A stretch of DNA of 64,000 bases from assembly GCA_965199865.1 (NCBI GenBank), contig CBDATU010000004.1, forward strand, positions 70,532-134,531, given 5' to 3'. Origin of the DNA: JAPOUP01 sp965199865 (GTDB taxonomy: Bacteria; Pseudomonadota; Alphaproteobacteria; Rhodobacterales; Rhodobacteraceae). This document shows positions 18,478 to 27,561 of the stretch, one piece after another. The notes under the pieces are model-generated. The model had not been told where the DNA came from. It was given only the letters and a program-made list of their open reading frames with translations, and did no database searches. How positions within the stretch are numbered: position 1 is the stretch's first letter; each line of letters begins with the position of its first letter. The translations under genes were made by a program, and so were the position numbers.

Positions 18478-19101
18478 CTAGAGGGACCGGAATCGGACGA
18501 TGGCGTCCTCCACAATCCCAATCGCACGTGACGAAGCCTCGTCTATGGTCAGCTGACCGGTATCAAGCAGGACCGCGTCTGGAGCCGGCCTCAAAGGAGC
18601 GGTGGCACGCCCTCTGTCGCGTGCATCACGGGCGCGAAGATCTGACAGAACCCGTTCCAGATCCGTCGACGGATCATTTTCCACCAGTTCCCTGTAGCGA
18701 CGTTCGGCACGAACCTCATCAGATGCGAATACGAACATCTTCGAATTTGCGCCAGGGCAGATCACCGTTCCGATGTCGCGACCGTCAAGCACCGCTCCAC
18801 CCCCACGCCTTGCGAAGTCCCGCTGGTATTCGATCAGGGCCGCTCGAACCTGCTCATTTGCCGCTACATGCGATGCCATCCGCGAAACCTCGACGGAGCG
18901 CAGCTCATTCCGGTTCATATCACCTGCATTCAGGGTCAGAGCTGCCGCGACCGCATCTTCACCATCAAGGACCCGCTGCGCGACGGCACGATAGAGCAGA
19001 CCCGTGTCAAGACGCGCGAACCCGAAATGCGCCGCAATGGCCTTCGAAATCGTTCCCTTGCCTGATGCGGCGGGCCCATCAACGGCAACGACAAAGTTCA
19101 T
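18478..19101 (-). CDS. cmk: Cytidylate kinase
   Basis: Cmk phosphorylates CMP and dCMP with ATP. From the ATG at 19101 (MNFVVAVDGPAASGKGTISK) the protein has 207 residues with the Walker A GPAASGKG, LDTGLLYRAVA, the CMP-binding DGRDIGTVICPGA and the lid segment RRYRELVENDP, then RDARDRGRATAPLRPAPDA. The latter RD..R..aPL.pa motif is diagnostic. The frame is open further upstream, but the extension is not homologous. It follows aroA at a distance of 720 bp; in relatives the two are close. Confidence 0.95.
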   Translation of the reverse strand: MNFVVAVDGPAASGKGTISKAIAAHFGFARLDTGLLYRAVAQRVLDGEDAVAAALTLNAGDMNRNELRSVEVSRMASHVAANEQVRAALIEYQRDFARRGGGAVLDGRDIGTVICPGANSKMFVFASDEVRAERRYRELVENDPSTDLERVLSDLRARDARDRGRATAPLRPAPDAVLLDTGQLTIDEASSRAIGIVEDAIVRFRSL

Positions 19102-19306
19102 TTCGGAAGCCCTGACCATCGCGCCGGTCAGCGTGACCGTTCCGGTCTGCCGAAATCCGCCCCTCGGGCAGCCGCACCTAACAGCCTTTCCAAACGGTTC
19201 AGGCATCGGGCCAAGGCGGGGCCAGACTTCGAGGTCACCGGAGAAAACACAGGAGAAGCCCGAAACGGATCCAGGGAACCATCGCCTTCAGCAGCTGAAT
19301 TTCGCA

Positions 19307-19606
19307 TCATGACATCACCGTAAGCTGCGGGTCGTAAGCAGTCGCTTTCAGAATACAATTGGCAGGTTCGCAATCGCATTCCCCGTCGCCGAAAATGAGC
19401 TGTGCAACAAGGCTCAGACCGGATTCATCCTCAGGCGTTACAGCTTGACCCCATAGATCCCTTTCCAGTCCATCCCAGACAAGACATGGCCCGCATCTGG
19501 CAAAGGCCCCATGCCGGACGAGTTCGGAAAAGCGGTACCATGGGACTTCCCCCTTGATGTTCTTTGCCTCACGAAAGGCGAATGATCCCGCAGAAACGGC
19601 TTCCAT
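19307..19606 (-). CDS. Hypothetical protein, doubtful
   Basis: A 99-codon frame in the aroA-cmk interval. The product has five cysteines (FARCGPC and CDCEPANC) and an acidic stretch, and its composition looks more protein-like than other frames of this gap. I do not recognise it, and the ribosome binding site is weak (AGGAAGAG about 16 nt upstream of the ATG). It could be chance or a remnant. Confidence 0.3.
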   Translation of the reverse strand: MEAVSAGSFAFREAKNIKGEVPWYRFSELVRHGAFARCGPCLVWDGLERDLWGQAVTPEDESGLSLVAQLIFGDGECDCEPANCILKATAYDPQLTVMS

Positions 19607-19821
19607 AGGCCAAATTCAATTTCTCTTCCTGAACCATGCCGACTTCACACTAACCTGAAAATCCCATTCAGAACAGACGCCCACCACCCTCAGGCGGTCA
19701 CAGCCAGGTCCGCCCGCACCCTTAACGGCGGAACCGCCACCGTCAATATGTAGCGTGCCAGACCGGCCTGGTGATGTCACCGGTTTTACGCGTGTCCGCA
19801 GCCATCCATGACCTGTTCCGG

Positions 19822-21174
19822 TCATTCACTGAGCCTATCCAGCGATGCGCCCAGCCCGGCCATCAGGAACTCGAAGGTCGGAAACGAAGTGACGATGGGA
19901 CCGGCGTCATCTATCGACACAGGCTCCCTTGCCGCCATGCCCGCAACCAGGAACGACATGGCGATTCTATGATCGAGCCGCGTCTCGGCGCGTCCCCCAC
20001 CAGGCAGGCCACCCGCACCACACCCATGCACGGTAAAAGTGGCGTCACTTTCCTCAACAACCGCCCCATTAGCTTCAAGACCTCGGACCATGGCATCAAT
20101 TCGATCACTCTCCTTAACCCTCAGCTCTCCCACTCCATGCATCACCGTCCGGCCTTCCGCGAATGCAGCCACGACAGCCAGGATCGGATATTCGTCGATC
20201 ATGGAGGCCGCTCGATCCGGCGGTACCTCAATGCCCTTCAACCCGGGTGAGAAACGGGCACGCAGATCCGCGACAGGTTCACCGCTTTCCTCACGCTGAT
20301 TCTCGAATTCCAGATCCGCTCCCATCTCAACCAGTGTTTCGTAGAGTCCCGTTCTTGTGGGATTCAGTCCAATGCCTTGCACCAGAACGTCCGAACCTTC
20401 GGAGATCAGCGCAGCGCAGACTGGGAACGCGGCTGAGGATGGATCCCGTGGCACGGTGATCTCCTGCGGCCGAAGTTCGGGATACCCGGTCAGCACAATG
20501 GTTCGACCCGCTTCGCATTGCTGAACAGTCACTTCAGCACCAAATCCTTGCAGCATGCGCTCTGTATGGTCGCGTGTGGCTTTCTTCTCAATCACCACGG
20601 TTTGGCCCATCGTGTTGAGTCCCGCCAGCAGCACCGCCGACTTTACCTGAGCAGAAGCGACAGGAAGCGTATAGTTTACGGGCACTGGATCGGCCGCGCC
20701 TACCAGCGTGATTGGCAACCGTCCACCGGCACGGCCATATGCATCTGCACCGAACAGCGCCAGCGGGTCGGTGATACGTGCCATCGGGCGGTCACGAAGC
20801 GATGCGTCGCCGGTAAAGGTTGCCGTAATTGGTGTAGTGGCCATCGCCCCCATTATCAGTCGCACACCCGTTCCGGAATTACCGCAGTCGATGACATCAT
20901 CAGGCTCGGCGAAGCCACCCACTCCAACGCCGTAGACCGACCAGTCACCCTCTCCAAGGCGTGTCACTTCGGCCCCCAGGGCACGCATTGCCGATGCCGT
21001 TGCGAGCACATCCTCACCCTCCAGAAGTCCGGAAATCCGGGTCTCTCCAATTGCCAATGCGCCGAGAATCAGCGCCCTGTGGCTGACAGACTTGTCTCCT
21101 GGAACATGCGCCTCTCCGTTCAGTGCTCCTGTGCGACGCACGATCATTGGAATCGGTTCAACTCTTGATGACAT
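19822..21174 (-). CDS. aroA: 3-phosphoshikimate 1-carboxyvinyltransferase (EPSP synthase)
   Basis: AroA joins phosphoenolpyruvate to shikimate 3-phosphate in the chorismate pathway. The protein has the layout and many signature segments of the class II type known from Agrobacterium CP4: PGDKSVSHRALI, LLEGEDVLATA, ASAQVKSAVLLAGLN, TRDHTERMLQGFGA, MIDEYPILAVVAAFAEG, ELRVKESDRI and LDHRIAMSFLVAG. At the residue matching CP4 Ala100 (Escherichia coli Gly96) it has Gly (GNSGTGVR). Since Ala at this position is linked to glyphosate insensitivity, I infer a sensitive enzyme. I chose the ATG at 21174 (MSSRVEPIP, 450 residues); ATG 21204 is possible. Confidence 0.96.
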   Translation of the reverse strand: MSSRVEPIPMIVRRTGALNGEAHVPGDKSVSHRALILGALAIGETRISGLLEGEDVLATASAMRALGAEVTRLGEGDWSVYGVGVGGFAEPDDVIDCGNSGTGVRLIMGAMATTPITATFTGDASLRDRPMARITDPLALFGADAYGRAGGRLPITLVGAADPVPVNYTLPVASAQVKSAVLLAGLNTMGQTVVIEKKATRDHTERMLQGFGAEVTVQQCEAGRTIVLTGYPELRPQEITVPRDPSSAAFPVCAALISEGSDVLVQGIGLNPTRTGLYETLVEMGADLEFENQREESGEPVADLRARFSPGLKGIEVPPDRAASMIDEYPILAVVAAFAEGRTVMHGVGELRVKESDRIDAMVRGLEANGAVVEESDATFTVHGCGAGGLPGGGRAETRLDHRIAMSFLVAGMAAREPVSIDDAGPIVTSFPTFEFLMAGLGASLDRLSE

Positions 21175-21777
21175 GTCTGACCCACCAGCTCCATGAAAGG
21201 ACATCGGAGCAGCACCGGTGCAGGTAAACAGGCACTTTGTCAATAAACTGCCGCATTCACCGCATTGGTATTCCCGAGAACCTGCAATGAGTCCTCACCA
21301 GTACCGGGAAAGCGACGCCTTCCCGCCGTTGGAAGGTCGAAGCTGGCAGACCACTGAGATTCAGATCAGTCATCGCACAGCACGTCGTACAGATATCTGG
21401 CCCGCCCGAGCCGCACCACACTCTCTTCCACTTATGCTTCGGTCGAGACACCACAGTTCTCTCGCGTCCAGCGTCCCGAAAATCTGCGGATGGGTCAGGA
21501 AATGTGAAGGCGGACATGATGGCGGCGGGACCACGGGCCAGACGCCAGTACCGCTGTCTTTCCACCACGGGAGGTGGAATGGGAATCTCGCCACCTGTTC
21601 CAGGGTGCAAGTCAATAAAGTGTCCAGAATTCGCTATCGATACAGGCCAGTTCGACATCATGGACAGCCAGAACGCTGGGCATCTGTCCTATCGCCCTCG
21701 CCATTTATCCGTCATCGTAAAGCAGCGTTGACGTGACGGGAATCACCGATCCATGGCCAGGTCGCTGTTTCCTGGCT
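21175..21777. other. Gap upstream of aroA
   Basis: About 600 bp with only overlapping short frames and no recognisable protein, tRNA or repeat. It must include the aroA promoter and the 3' region of the galactose dehydrogenase-like gene (which ends at 21778 and points the same way). Confidence 0.4.
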
Positions 21778-22698
21778 TCACCAGTCAAACCGTTCAACCG
21801 TCACCCGGCGACCGATCATGAATGCATCGGCGACATGGATCATCGGACGTAGATCCATGTCGATTCCGCGGGTCGCCACGAGGTCAGCCATACGGGCATA
21901 TAGTCTGGGGTACTCATCGAATGGCGGCTCACCCTGTGCCGGTAACTCGACGCCATCCACGAACATCCGGGCTCCACCTTCCGTCAGCGTCAGGCATCTG
22001 GCATCAGTCTCCACCTCAATCGTCCAGATGTCCCTGCCCCGCTCCCTCCAGTCAAACTCAGCGGTTACATTGCCGGAAAACTCCAGATCCGCCGCGATCG
22101 GGGTCTGGCAATTCTCGGGAAACTGCAGTCGGGCGCTTTGCAGGTGCACAGGTTCTGGCAGGATTTCCGTCAGGATCGACAATGCATTGATCCCGGGGTC
22201 GAGAACTCCCATCCCGCCTGGCTCGAACACCCAGTCCTGATCCGGGTGCCATTTCCGCACATCCTCGCGCCAGATGATGCGCGCGCTCCTCACTTCCCTG
22301 CCTTCGATCCAGTTACGTGCGGCGGCAACTGCCGCCGCCTCCCGCGAATGCCATGACGCATACAGCGCAAGCACGCGCCCGCTCGCAAGCGTCTGGAGCC
22401 CATGGCACTCGGCCAAAGTGGCACCCGGTGGTTTTTCCAGCATCACATGGCGCCCTGCTTCGAGAGCGGCCCTGGCAGCGGCGAATCGTGGAACAGGAGG
22501 CAGACAGAGCGACACCACCGGAATGTCGGGTCGTGCCGAAAGCATTGCGCTGATGTCCGTAAAGCGTTCGACGCCTTCCAAAGACCCGCGCCGGGAAACG
22601 GTAGCCGCCAGCTCCCAGTCCGGCGAGGCGGAAATCGACGGAACATGCTGATCCATAGCGATCTTTCCGATCCCAACCAAAGCGATATTCGTGGTCAT
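21778..22698 (-). CDS. Gfo/Idh/MocA oxidoreductase, D-galactose 1-dehydrogenase-like
   Basis: The 306-residue protein opens with the nucleotide-binding IALVGIGKIAMDQHVPSI, then LEAGRHVMLEKPPGATLAE, which holds the family EKP motif. The later ASWHSREAA, WREDVRKWHPDQDW, EPGGMGVLDPGINALSIL and ARLQFPENCQTPIAA segments match D-galactose/L-arabinose 1-dehydrogenases of alphaproteobacteria, which oxidise the sugar to the lactone at the head of a non-phosphorylating pathway. The ATG at 22698 has GGAG 9 nt upstream. No other pathway gene is close. The family is certain and the substrate likely. Confidence 0.88.
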   Translation of the reverse strand: MTTNIALVGIGKIAMDQHVPSISASPDWELAATVSRRGSLEGVERFTDISAMLSARPDIPVVSLCLPPVPRFAAARAALEAGRHVMLEKPPGATLAECHGLQTLASGRVLALYASWHSREAAAVAAARNWIEGREVRSARIIWREDVRKWHPDQDWVFEPGGMGVLDPGINALSILTEILPEPVHLQSARLQFPENCQTPIAADLEFSGNVTAEFDWRERGRDIWTIEVETDARCLTLTEGGARMFVDGVELPAQGEPPFDEYPRLYARMADLVATRGIDMDLRPMIHVADAFMIGRRVTVERFDW

Positions 22699-22876
22699 CA
22701 ATAAAATCTCCTGAGACTCGGGACCGGATTCGACATGCTTAAGTCGACCGCGGAAACGTCATGTTTGGTAGGGCCATTCCTGCGGTGCGAGTCCGCCGTC
22801 ACCACAGGCATGGCCGTGCAGCTCCGTATCCCGACGCAGACCGAAGCGTATGCACACCAGCTCGATCCAGCGGCGG

Positions 22877-23608
22877 TCAGAAGCATTTGGTGAAAGTGAG
22901 ATAATGGGGCGTCCTTCCCTCACGGAGCGCCTTCTGCTCATACCGCGTGGATAGCCAGTCCTTCCAGGGACATCGCCAGTCCGACGGTCTTTCCGCCTGC
23001 CATGCGAATCCCGCTTTCGGCACCTCTTCCAACGCCTGCCGAACATAATCCGGAATGTCAGTCGCAACCCGCAGTTCAGCTCCCGGAACCATGACATCTG
23101 CAAGCGGGATCAGGTATTCCGAAGTCACCGCACGTCTGCGATGGTGGCGTTTCTTCGGCCAGGGATCGGGATAGAGCAGGAATGTTCTGGAAACCGACCC
23201 ATCCGGGAGCACATCCAGGAGGTCACGTGCATCGCCGGGATGGATCAGCACGTTGTTAACCCCCGTCATTCTGATCTTGCCCAGCAACATGGCGATGCCG
23301 TTTACGAATGTCTCGCAGCCGATGAAGCCAGTGTCAGGATGCTGAGCTGCCTGGTGCACGAGATGCTCTCCCGCCCCAAAGCCGATTTCCAGCCAGATCG
23401 GGCGTCCACCGAAAAGACTGGCCGGATCAAGTGGTTTCCGGCCGGGATTTTCGTCCCGCTCCACATCTGGCACCTGTAACCCCGGCAGTTCCTGCCTCAG
23501 CGCGACCCGCTGGTTGGGCTTCAATGCCTTACCGTACCGCCGTCCATATAGATTGCGCCGCGTTGTGTTCGGATGAAGCTGACCTGCGCTCATGGCCTGA
23601 ACCGCCAT
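22877..23608 (-). CDS. trmB: tRNA (guanine-N7-)-methyltransferase
   Basis: TrmB methylates G46 in the variable loop of tRNA using S-adenosylmethionine. The 243-residue protein has an N-terminal RRNLYGRRYGKALKPNQ typical of alphaproteobacteria, the SAM-binding LEIGFGAGEHLVHQA, GCETFVNGIA, and the family motif LLYPDPWPKKRHHRRR followed by a C-terminal TRYEQKALREGR. It lies directly downstream of metK, the enzyme making its methyl donor, as in related genomes, and is probably co-transcribed. An alternative start is at 23593. Confidence 0.96.
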   Translation of the reverse strand: MAVQAMSAGQLHPNTTRRNLYGRRYGKALKPNQRVALRQELPGLQVPDVERDENPGRKPLDPASLFGGRPIWLEIGFGAGEHLVHQAAQHPDTGFIGCETFVNGIAMLLGKIRMTGVNNVLIHPGDARDLLDVLPDGSVSRTFLLYPDPWPKKRHHRRRAVTSEYLIPLADVMVPGAELRVATDIPDYVRQALEEVPKAGFAWQAERPSDWRCPWKDWLSTRYEQKALREGRTPHYLTFTKCF

Positions 23609-23695
23609 TTACGTCGACTCCGCAATCCGGCGGAAAATCCCCTGCCACTCCGCATCCCGCGCCCCGCGAAGTGCGGACGTGGACTGCCCAGCAGT

Positions 23696-24868
23696 TCAGA
23701 TGGCCTTATGAAGCTCTTCCACAAGGTCGGTCCTTTCCCAGGAGAAACCGCCTTCCGAATCGGGGCTACGCCCGAAATGACCGTAAACCGCGGTGCGATG
23801 GTAGATCGGACGGTTCAGTTCCAGGCGTTCCCGAATGCCGCGGGGAGTGAGATCCATGATTCTGGATACCGCGCGCTCTATTCGGTCCTCGGGTTCATTC
23901 CCCGTCCCATATGTATCGACGTAGATCGAAAGCGGTCGCGCTACACCAATGGCGTAGGAAAGCTGCAGGCAGCATCGGTTCGCAAGGCCAGCCGCGACGA
24001 TGTTCTTGGCAAGATACCGTGCGGCATAGGCCGCCGAACGGTCAACCTTGGTCGGATCCTTACCCGAAAACGCACCGCCACCATGTGGAGCGGCGCCACC
24101 ATATGTATCGACGATTATCTTTCTGCCAGTGAGGCCGGCATCGCCATCCGGTCCGCCAATGACGAACCGTCCGGTCGGATTCACATGCCATTCGGTTTCG
24201 CTGTCAATCCAGCCATCCGGAAGCTCGCTGCGGATGAATGGTTCCACGATGCCCCGAACGTCATCGCTGGAAAGATCTTCGTCAAGATGCTGGCTCGATA
24301 GAACGATCGATGCGACACTAACCGGCTTTCCATCCCTGTATCTGACCGTGAGCTGCGACTTCGCGTCGGGACCCAGCCTGTCTGCGCCGCCGTCACCGCA
24401 CTTGCGCGCTTCGGCGAGCCGCCGGAGTATCGCGTGAGCATAATGGATCGGAGCGGGCATCAGTTCGGGAGTCTCGTCGACCGCATAGCCGAACATCATT
24501 CCCTGGTCTCCGGCGCCTTCATCCTTTTCGCCGCTGGCATCCACTCCCTGCGCGATGTCTTTCGACTGGGCATTCAGGTAGCTGTCGACCTTCATATTGG
24601 CCCAATGGAATCCATCCTGCTCGTAGCCGATATCCCTTACGCACTTCCGCGCAATCTCCTCTATGCGCTGGATAACGCTCTGCGGGCCGCGGACCTCGCC
24701 TCCGACCACCACCCGATTGGTGGTCGCAAAAGTCTCGCATCCCACCCTGGCCACGGGGTCAGCCTTCAGGAATGCGTCAAGAACCGCATCTGAAATCTGG
24801 TCACAGACCTTGTCGGGATGGCCTTCCGATACGGATTCGGAGGTGAAGATGTAGTTCTTTCGGGACAC
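23696..24868 (-). CDS. metK: S-adenosylmethionine synthase (GTG start)
   Basis: MetK makes S-adenosylmethionine from methionine and ATP. The 390-residue protein has the ATP motif GHPDKVCDQISD, the GAGDQGMMFGYA hexapeptide region, GRFVIGGPDGDAGLTGRKIIVDTYGG and SGKDPTKVDRSAAY. The start codon is GTG at 24866-24868; GGAG lies 7 nt upstream of it. This GGAG is part of the riboswitch directly in front, so metK should be shut off when SAM or SAH is abundant. trmB follows 87 bp downstream. Confidence 0.98.
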   Translation of the reverse strand: MSRKNYIFTSESVSEGHPDKVCDQISDAVLDAFLKADPVARVGCETFATTNRVVVGGEVRGPQSVIQRIEEIARKCVRDIGYEQDGFHWANMKVDSYLNAQSKDIAQGVDASGEKDEGAGDQGMMFGYAVDETPELMPAPIHYAHAILRRLAEARKCGDGGADRLGPDAKSQLTVRYRDGKPVSVASIVLSSQHLDEDLSSDDVRGIVEPFIRSELPDGWIDSETEWHVNPTGRFVIGGPDGDAGLTGRKIIVDTYGGAAPHGGGAFSGKDPTKVDRSAAYAARYLAKNIVAAGLANRCCLQLSYAIGVARPLSIYVDTYGTGNEPEDRIERAVSRIMDLTPRGIRERLELNRPIYHRTAVYGHFGRSPDSEGGFSWERTDLVEELHKAI

Positions 24869-24920
24869 GGGCGCTCCACTACGTCAGTTGACCCCCACGT
24901 CAGGAAGCCGTTGTGGGGGC
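24869..24920 (-). promoter_or_regulatory. SAM/SAH riboswitch in the metK leader
   Basis: On the minus strand the leader contains CACAACGGCTTCCTGACGTG flanked by GCCCC and GGGG, which closes the P1 stem. After a short linker it ends in GTGGAGCGCC immediately before the GTG start. The CAACGGCUUCCUG core followed by a downstream GGAGC pairing segment is the consensus of the SAM/SAH riboswitch, a small pseudoknot that binds both ligands and hides the Shine-Dalgarno sequence. This match is from memory of the motif, not from a covariance search. Confidence 0.88.
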
Positions 24921-24930
24921 AGTCCGCGCC

Positions 24931-24959
24931 GCGTTAAGCGGCAGGCGCGTCGTTGTCAA
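24931..24959 (-). promoter_or_regulatory. Sigma-70-type promoter of metK
   Basis: On the minus strand TTGACA (24954-24959) is followed after exactly 17 nt by TAACGC (24931-24936). Transcription would start just before the riboswitch at about 24923. The -35 is perfect and the -10 weak. Confidence 0.6.
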
Positions 24960-25095
24960 TAATCATCGATCCCGATTCACCGATGGACGACCCGGGACCG
25001 AAGGTGGCATTCCCGGAAACATCATCCGCCAGCCGAATCGCGACCTGCTGAACCCGCACTCCACCTCCAGTCATCTGAACACCGTCGGGACAGGC

Positions 25096-26634
25096 CTATA
25101 GCGCACGCATCGACACACCCGCCCTCTTCGTCAGCCGGAATGCTAACAGCGTGGCAAACAGCAGCAGAAGAACAGATGAAGCAGCCCAGTCACCGGTGCG
25201 GGAATACAGTGTGGGAGGCAGCGAGGGAGGAAGAGCCGCGTCAAGATGGCCTGCCATGCCAAGTGGAATCTGGGCCTCAACCGCCCCACGCGCGTCGATT
25301 ATCGCCGAAACTCCGGTGTTGGCCACCCGCACCAACGGCAACCCCTGCTCCACCGCACGCAGTCGGGCCTGCGCCAGATGCTGGTACGGGCCTGAGATCT
25401 GGCCGAACCAGGCATCATTGGTGATCTGCAGCAGCCATACGGGGCGCTCCGGCGCAGCGGCGACATCCTGAGGGAATATGGCCTCGTAGCAGATAAGCGG
25501 TAGCACCTTGCCCAACGATCCCAGATCCACCAGAACGGCTCCGGGCCCGGGGCTGTAGCCGAAACCGTGGCGCGCCGAAAATTTGCTGAAGCCAAGGCGC
25601 GCCATGAAATCGCTGAGCGGAACGTATTCACCGAACGGGACGAGATGATGCTTGTCGTATATGTCAGCAACAGTGCCTGATTCGTCCAGCAGTACAAGGC
25701 TGTTATGGACGCGCCAGCCATCGCTTCTCTGAATTCCCAGGATCACCGGAGCATCAGAAGCGGCGTCAGTGATTCGTTCAAATGCCGGGCCTGCCCTTTC
25801 AAGCATTATGGGAACCGCCGTTTCCGGCCAGATTATCAGGTCAGGACGTCTGGCGGCCGGAGCGGACGACTGATCCAGCATTCGCTTGAAAAAAATCAGC
25901 GCGTGGTCGGCGCGCCATTTGAGGTGCTGCGGTGCGTTGGGCTGGACCAGCCGAAACACGGGTACGGTCTGTCTGGTATCAGGAACCGGCTGGTTCGACA
26001 GCCATGCCCCGGCCGCATAAAGAACCACAAACGGAAGCACGACAGGTAGCGCCACAAGCCGTCGCCCCCCAATCAGTGCCACTACGAGCGTCGCGGAGAA
26101 CAGCGTCAGAAGCGTCAGCCCGTGCGGACCAATCCACGCCGCAAGCTGCATCGGTGCCCAGCCGATCCAGACATGGCCGATCAGTGCCCAGGGAAAGCCC
26201 GTGAACAGGTAGGATCGGGCTAGTTCGGCAAGCCCGATTCCACAGGACCATGCGATTGCGGCCAGCAAGCCCTGGAAGGACAGCCAGCGCGCCAGCCACC
26301 ATGCCGCTCCCCAGAACAGGGCAAACCCGGAGGCCGTGAAGACGAGAGCGAACGGTGCCATCCAACCATGGCGTGACGGATCGACAAAAAACGGCTCTAC
26401 AATCCAGAACATCGTAGCCGCGAAATACCCCACGCCGAAGGCCCAGCCCGTCCATGCCGCCGCATGCGGACGTTCCGTCCGGCAGAACAGCATGAAAGCC
26501 AGCGCCAGCCCCACCAGCGTCGCCCAAGGCAGAGATACCGGAGCCTGTCCCAGCGCAGCCAGAACGCCCGACAGTACCGCACCTACCATCGCGCCCCACC
26601 CCGAATTGCCAGGATTCCTCCTACTGTCAGCCAT
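25096..26634 (-). CDS. lnt: Apolipoprotein N-acyltransferase
   Basis: Lnt adds the third acyl chain to lipoproteins in the inner membrane. The 512-residue protein has several N-terminal membrane helices and a nitrilase-type periplasmic domain carrying the three catalytic elements: Glu in LIIWPETAVP, Lys in a DKHHLVPFGEY segment, and Cys in PLICYEAIFPQDV. A final membrane helix lies near the C-terminus (WAASSVLLLLFATLLAF). The start overlaps the end of corC by 8 bp, indicating one operon. Relatives often have a small HTH gene between lnt and metK; none is seen here. Confidence 0.95.
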   Translation of the reverse strand: MADSRRNPGNSGWGAMVGAVLSGVLAALGQAPVSLPWATLVGLALAFMLFCRTERPHAAAWTGWAFGVGYFAATMFWIVEPFFVDPSRHGWMAPFALVFTASGFALFWGAAWWLARWLSFQGLLAAIAWSCGIGLAELARSYLFTGFPWALIGHVWIGWAPMQLAAWIGPHGLTLLTLFSATLVVALIGGRRLVALPVVLPFVVLYAAGAWLSNQPVPDTRQTVPVFRLVQPNAPQHLKWRADHALIFFKRMLDQSSAPAARRPDLIIWPETAVPIMLERAGPAFERITDAASDAPVILGIQRSDGWRVHNSLVLLDESGTVADIYDKHHLVPFGEYVPLSDFMARLGFSKFSARHGFGYSPGPGAVLVDLGSLGKVLPLICYEAIFPQDVAAAPERPVWLLQITNDAWFGQISGPYQHLAQARLRAVEQGLPLVRVANTGVSAIIDARGAVEAQIPLGMAGHLDAALPPSLPPTLYSRTGDWAASSVLLLLFATLLAFRLTKRAGVSMRAL

Positions 26635-27523
26635 CTTTCAACGGCGGCGTCCACACACGCAGCCGCTTGATTCGGCGTGGATCCGCATCCACAATCTCGA
26701 ATTCCGTCCCCTGAGGATGCCGAATCACTTCGCCGCGGGCCGGCACGCCGCGGGAGAGCATGAATACAAGGCCACCTAGCGTATCAATCTCCTCGCTTTC
26801 CTTCTGGTCGGAAAGCCTGAGACTCAGCCCAATCTCGTTCTCGAACTCGGCAAGAGGCGCTTTTGCCTGGACCAGGTAGCAACCGGGCTTTTCCAGCGTC
26901 CAGAAGTCGCCTCCGTCGATGTCGTGCTCGTCCTCTATCTCACCAAGCACCTGTTCGATCAGATCCTCGATGCTCACAAGCCCATCCACGCCGCCATATT
27001 CGTCGATCACCAAGGCCAGGTGCATTCGCTCGCTCTGCATCTTCCTGAGCAGAACTCCGATCGGCATGGACGGTGGCGCAAATAGAAGCGGTCTGAGCAT
27101 CTTGCGCAGAACAAACCGTCCACCTTTGCCGTTGAAGCCGTGGTTCAGAGCAAAATCCTTTAGATGAATCAATCCCTTCGGGCTGTCGAGCGTGCCTTCG
27201 TAGACCGGAAGGCGCGTCAGCCCGCTCTCGCGGAATATCTGCACAAGCTGGTCCTTGCCGATGTTTATCGGCACGGAAATAATTTCAGCTTTCGGAATCG
27301 CCACGTTCTCAACCCGCAGCCGTCGCAGATTCACGATATCCGGCAGCTCCTGCGCGCTGGGCCTGCCGTTTATCTGTTCCGGCTGTTCGCGAATTCCGGA
27401 CGTCCTGCCATTATTGAGCGCAAGCGCACCGAATAATCGGCCCATTAAGCCGCGTTGCCCGTTACCTGCCTGATCCTGCGCGCCTTGCGCTGCGTTAGAG
27501 GACCCGCCGTCCGAGTCGCTCAT
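26627..27523 (-). CDS. corC: CorC/HlyC-type CBS-domain transporter-associated protein
   Basis: From the ATG at 27523 (MSDSDGG) the 298-residue soluble protein has a low-complexity N-terminus. A pair of CBS domains follows: the first with VAIPKAEIISVP and LTRLPVYEG, the second with LLRKMQSERMHLALVIDEYGGVDGLVSIEDLIEQVLGEIEDEHD. The C-terminal transporter-associated domain has GLVFMLSRGVPARGEVI. Such proteins are linked to magnesium/cobalt handling or called hemolysin-like. It sits between ybeY and lnt in the conserved order. Upstream in-frame codons to 27565 overlap ybeY and are less likely. Confidence 0.93.
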   Translation of the reverse strand: MSDSDGGSSNAAQGAQDQAGNGQRGLMGRLFGALALNNGRTSGIREQPEQINGRPSAQELPDIVNLRRLRVENVAIPKAEIISVPINIGKDQLVQIFRESGLTRLPVYEGTLDSPKGLIHLKDFALNHGFNGKGGRFVLRKMLRPLLFAPPSMPIGVLLRKMQSERMHLALVIDEYGGVDGLVSIEDLIEQVLGEIEDEHDIDGGDFWTLEKPGCYLVQAKAPLAEFENEIGLSLRLSDQKESEEIDTLGGLVFMLSRGVPARGEVIRHPQGTEFEIVDADPRRIKRLRVWTPPLKDG

Positions 27524-27561
27524 TTTTCCTGTCCATGATGTCTTCGTAAATTGCGCGTTCC

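Noticed and set aside
18066..19115. A 349-codon plus-strand frame
   Set aside because: Its second half is the reverse of cmk, and it has biased Arg/Ser/Pro/His composition and no family motif. It is a shadow.
23431..24301. Plus-strand frames across trmB and metK
   Set aside because: They are antisense to two certain genes and have typical shadow composition.
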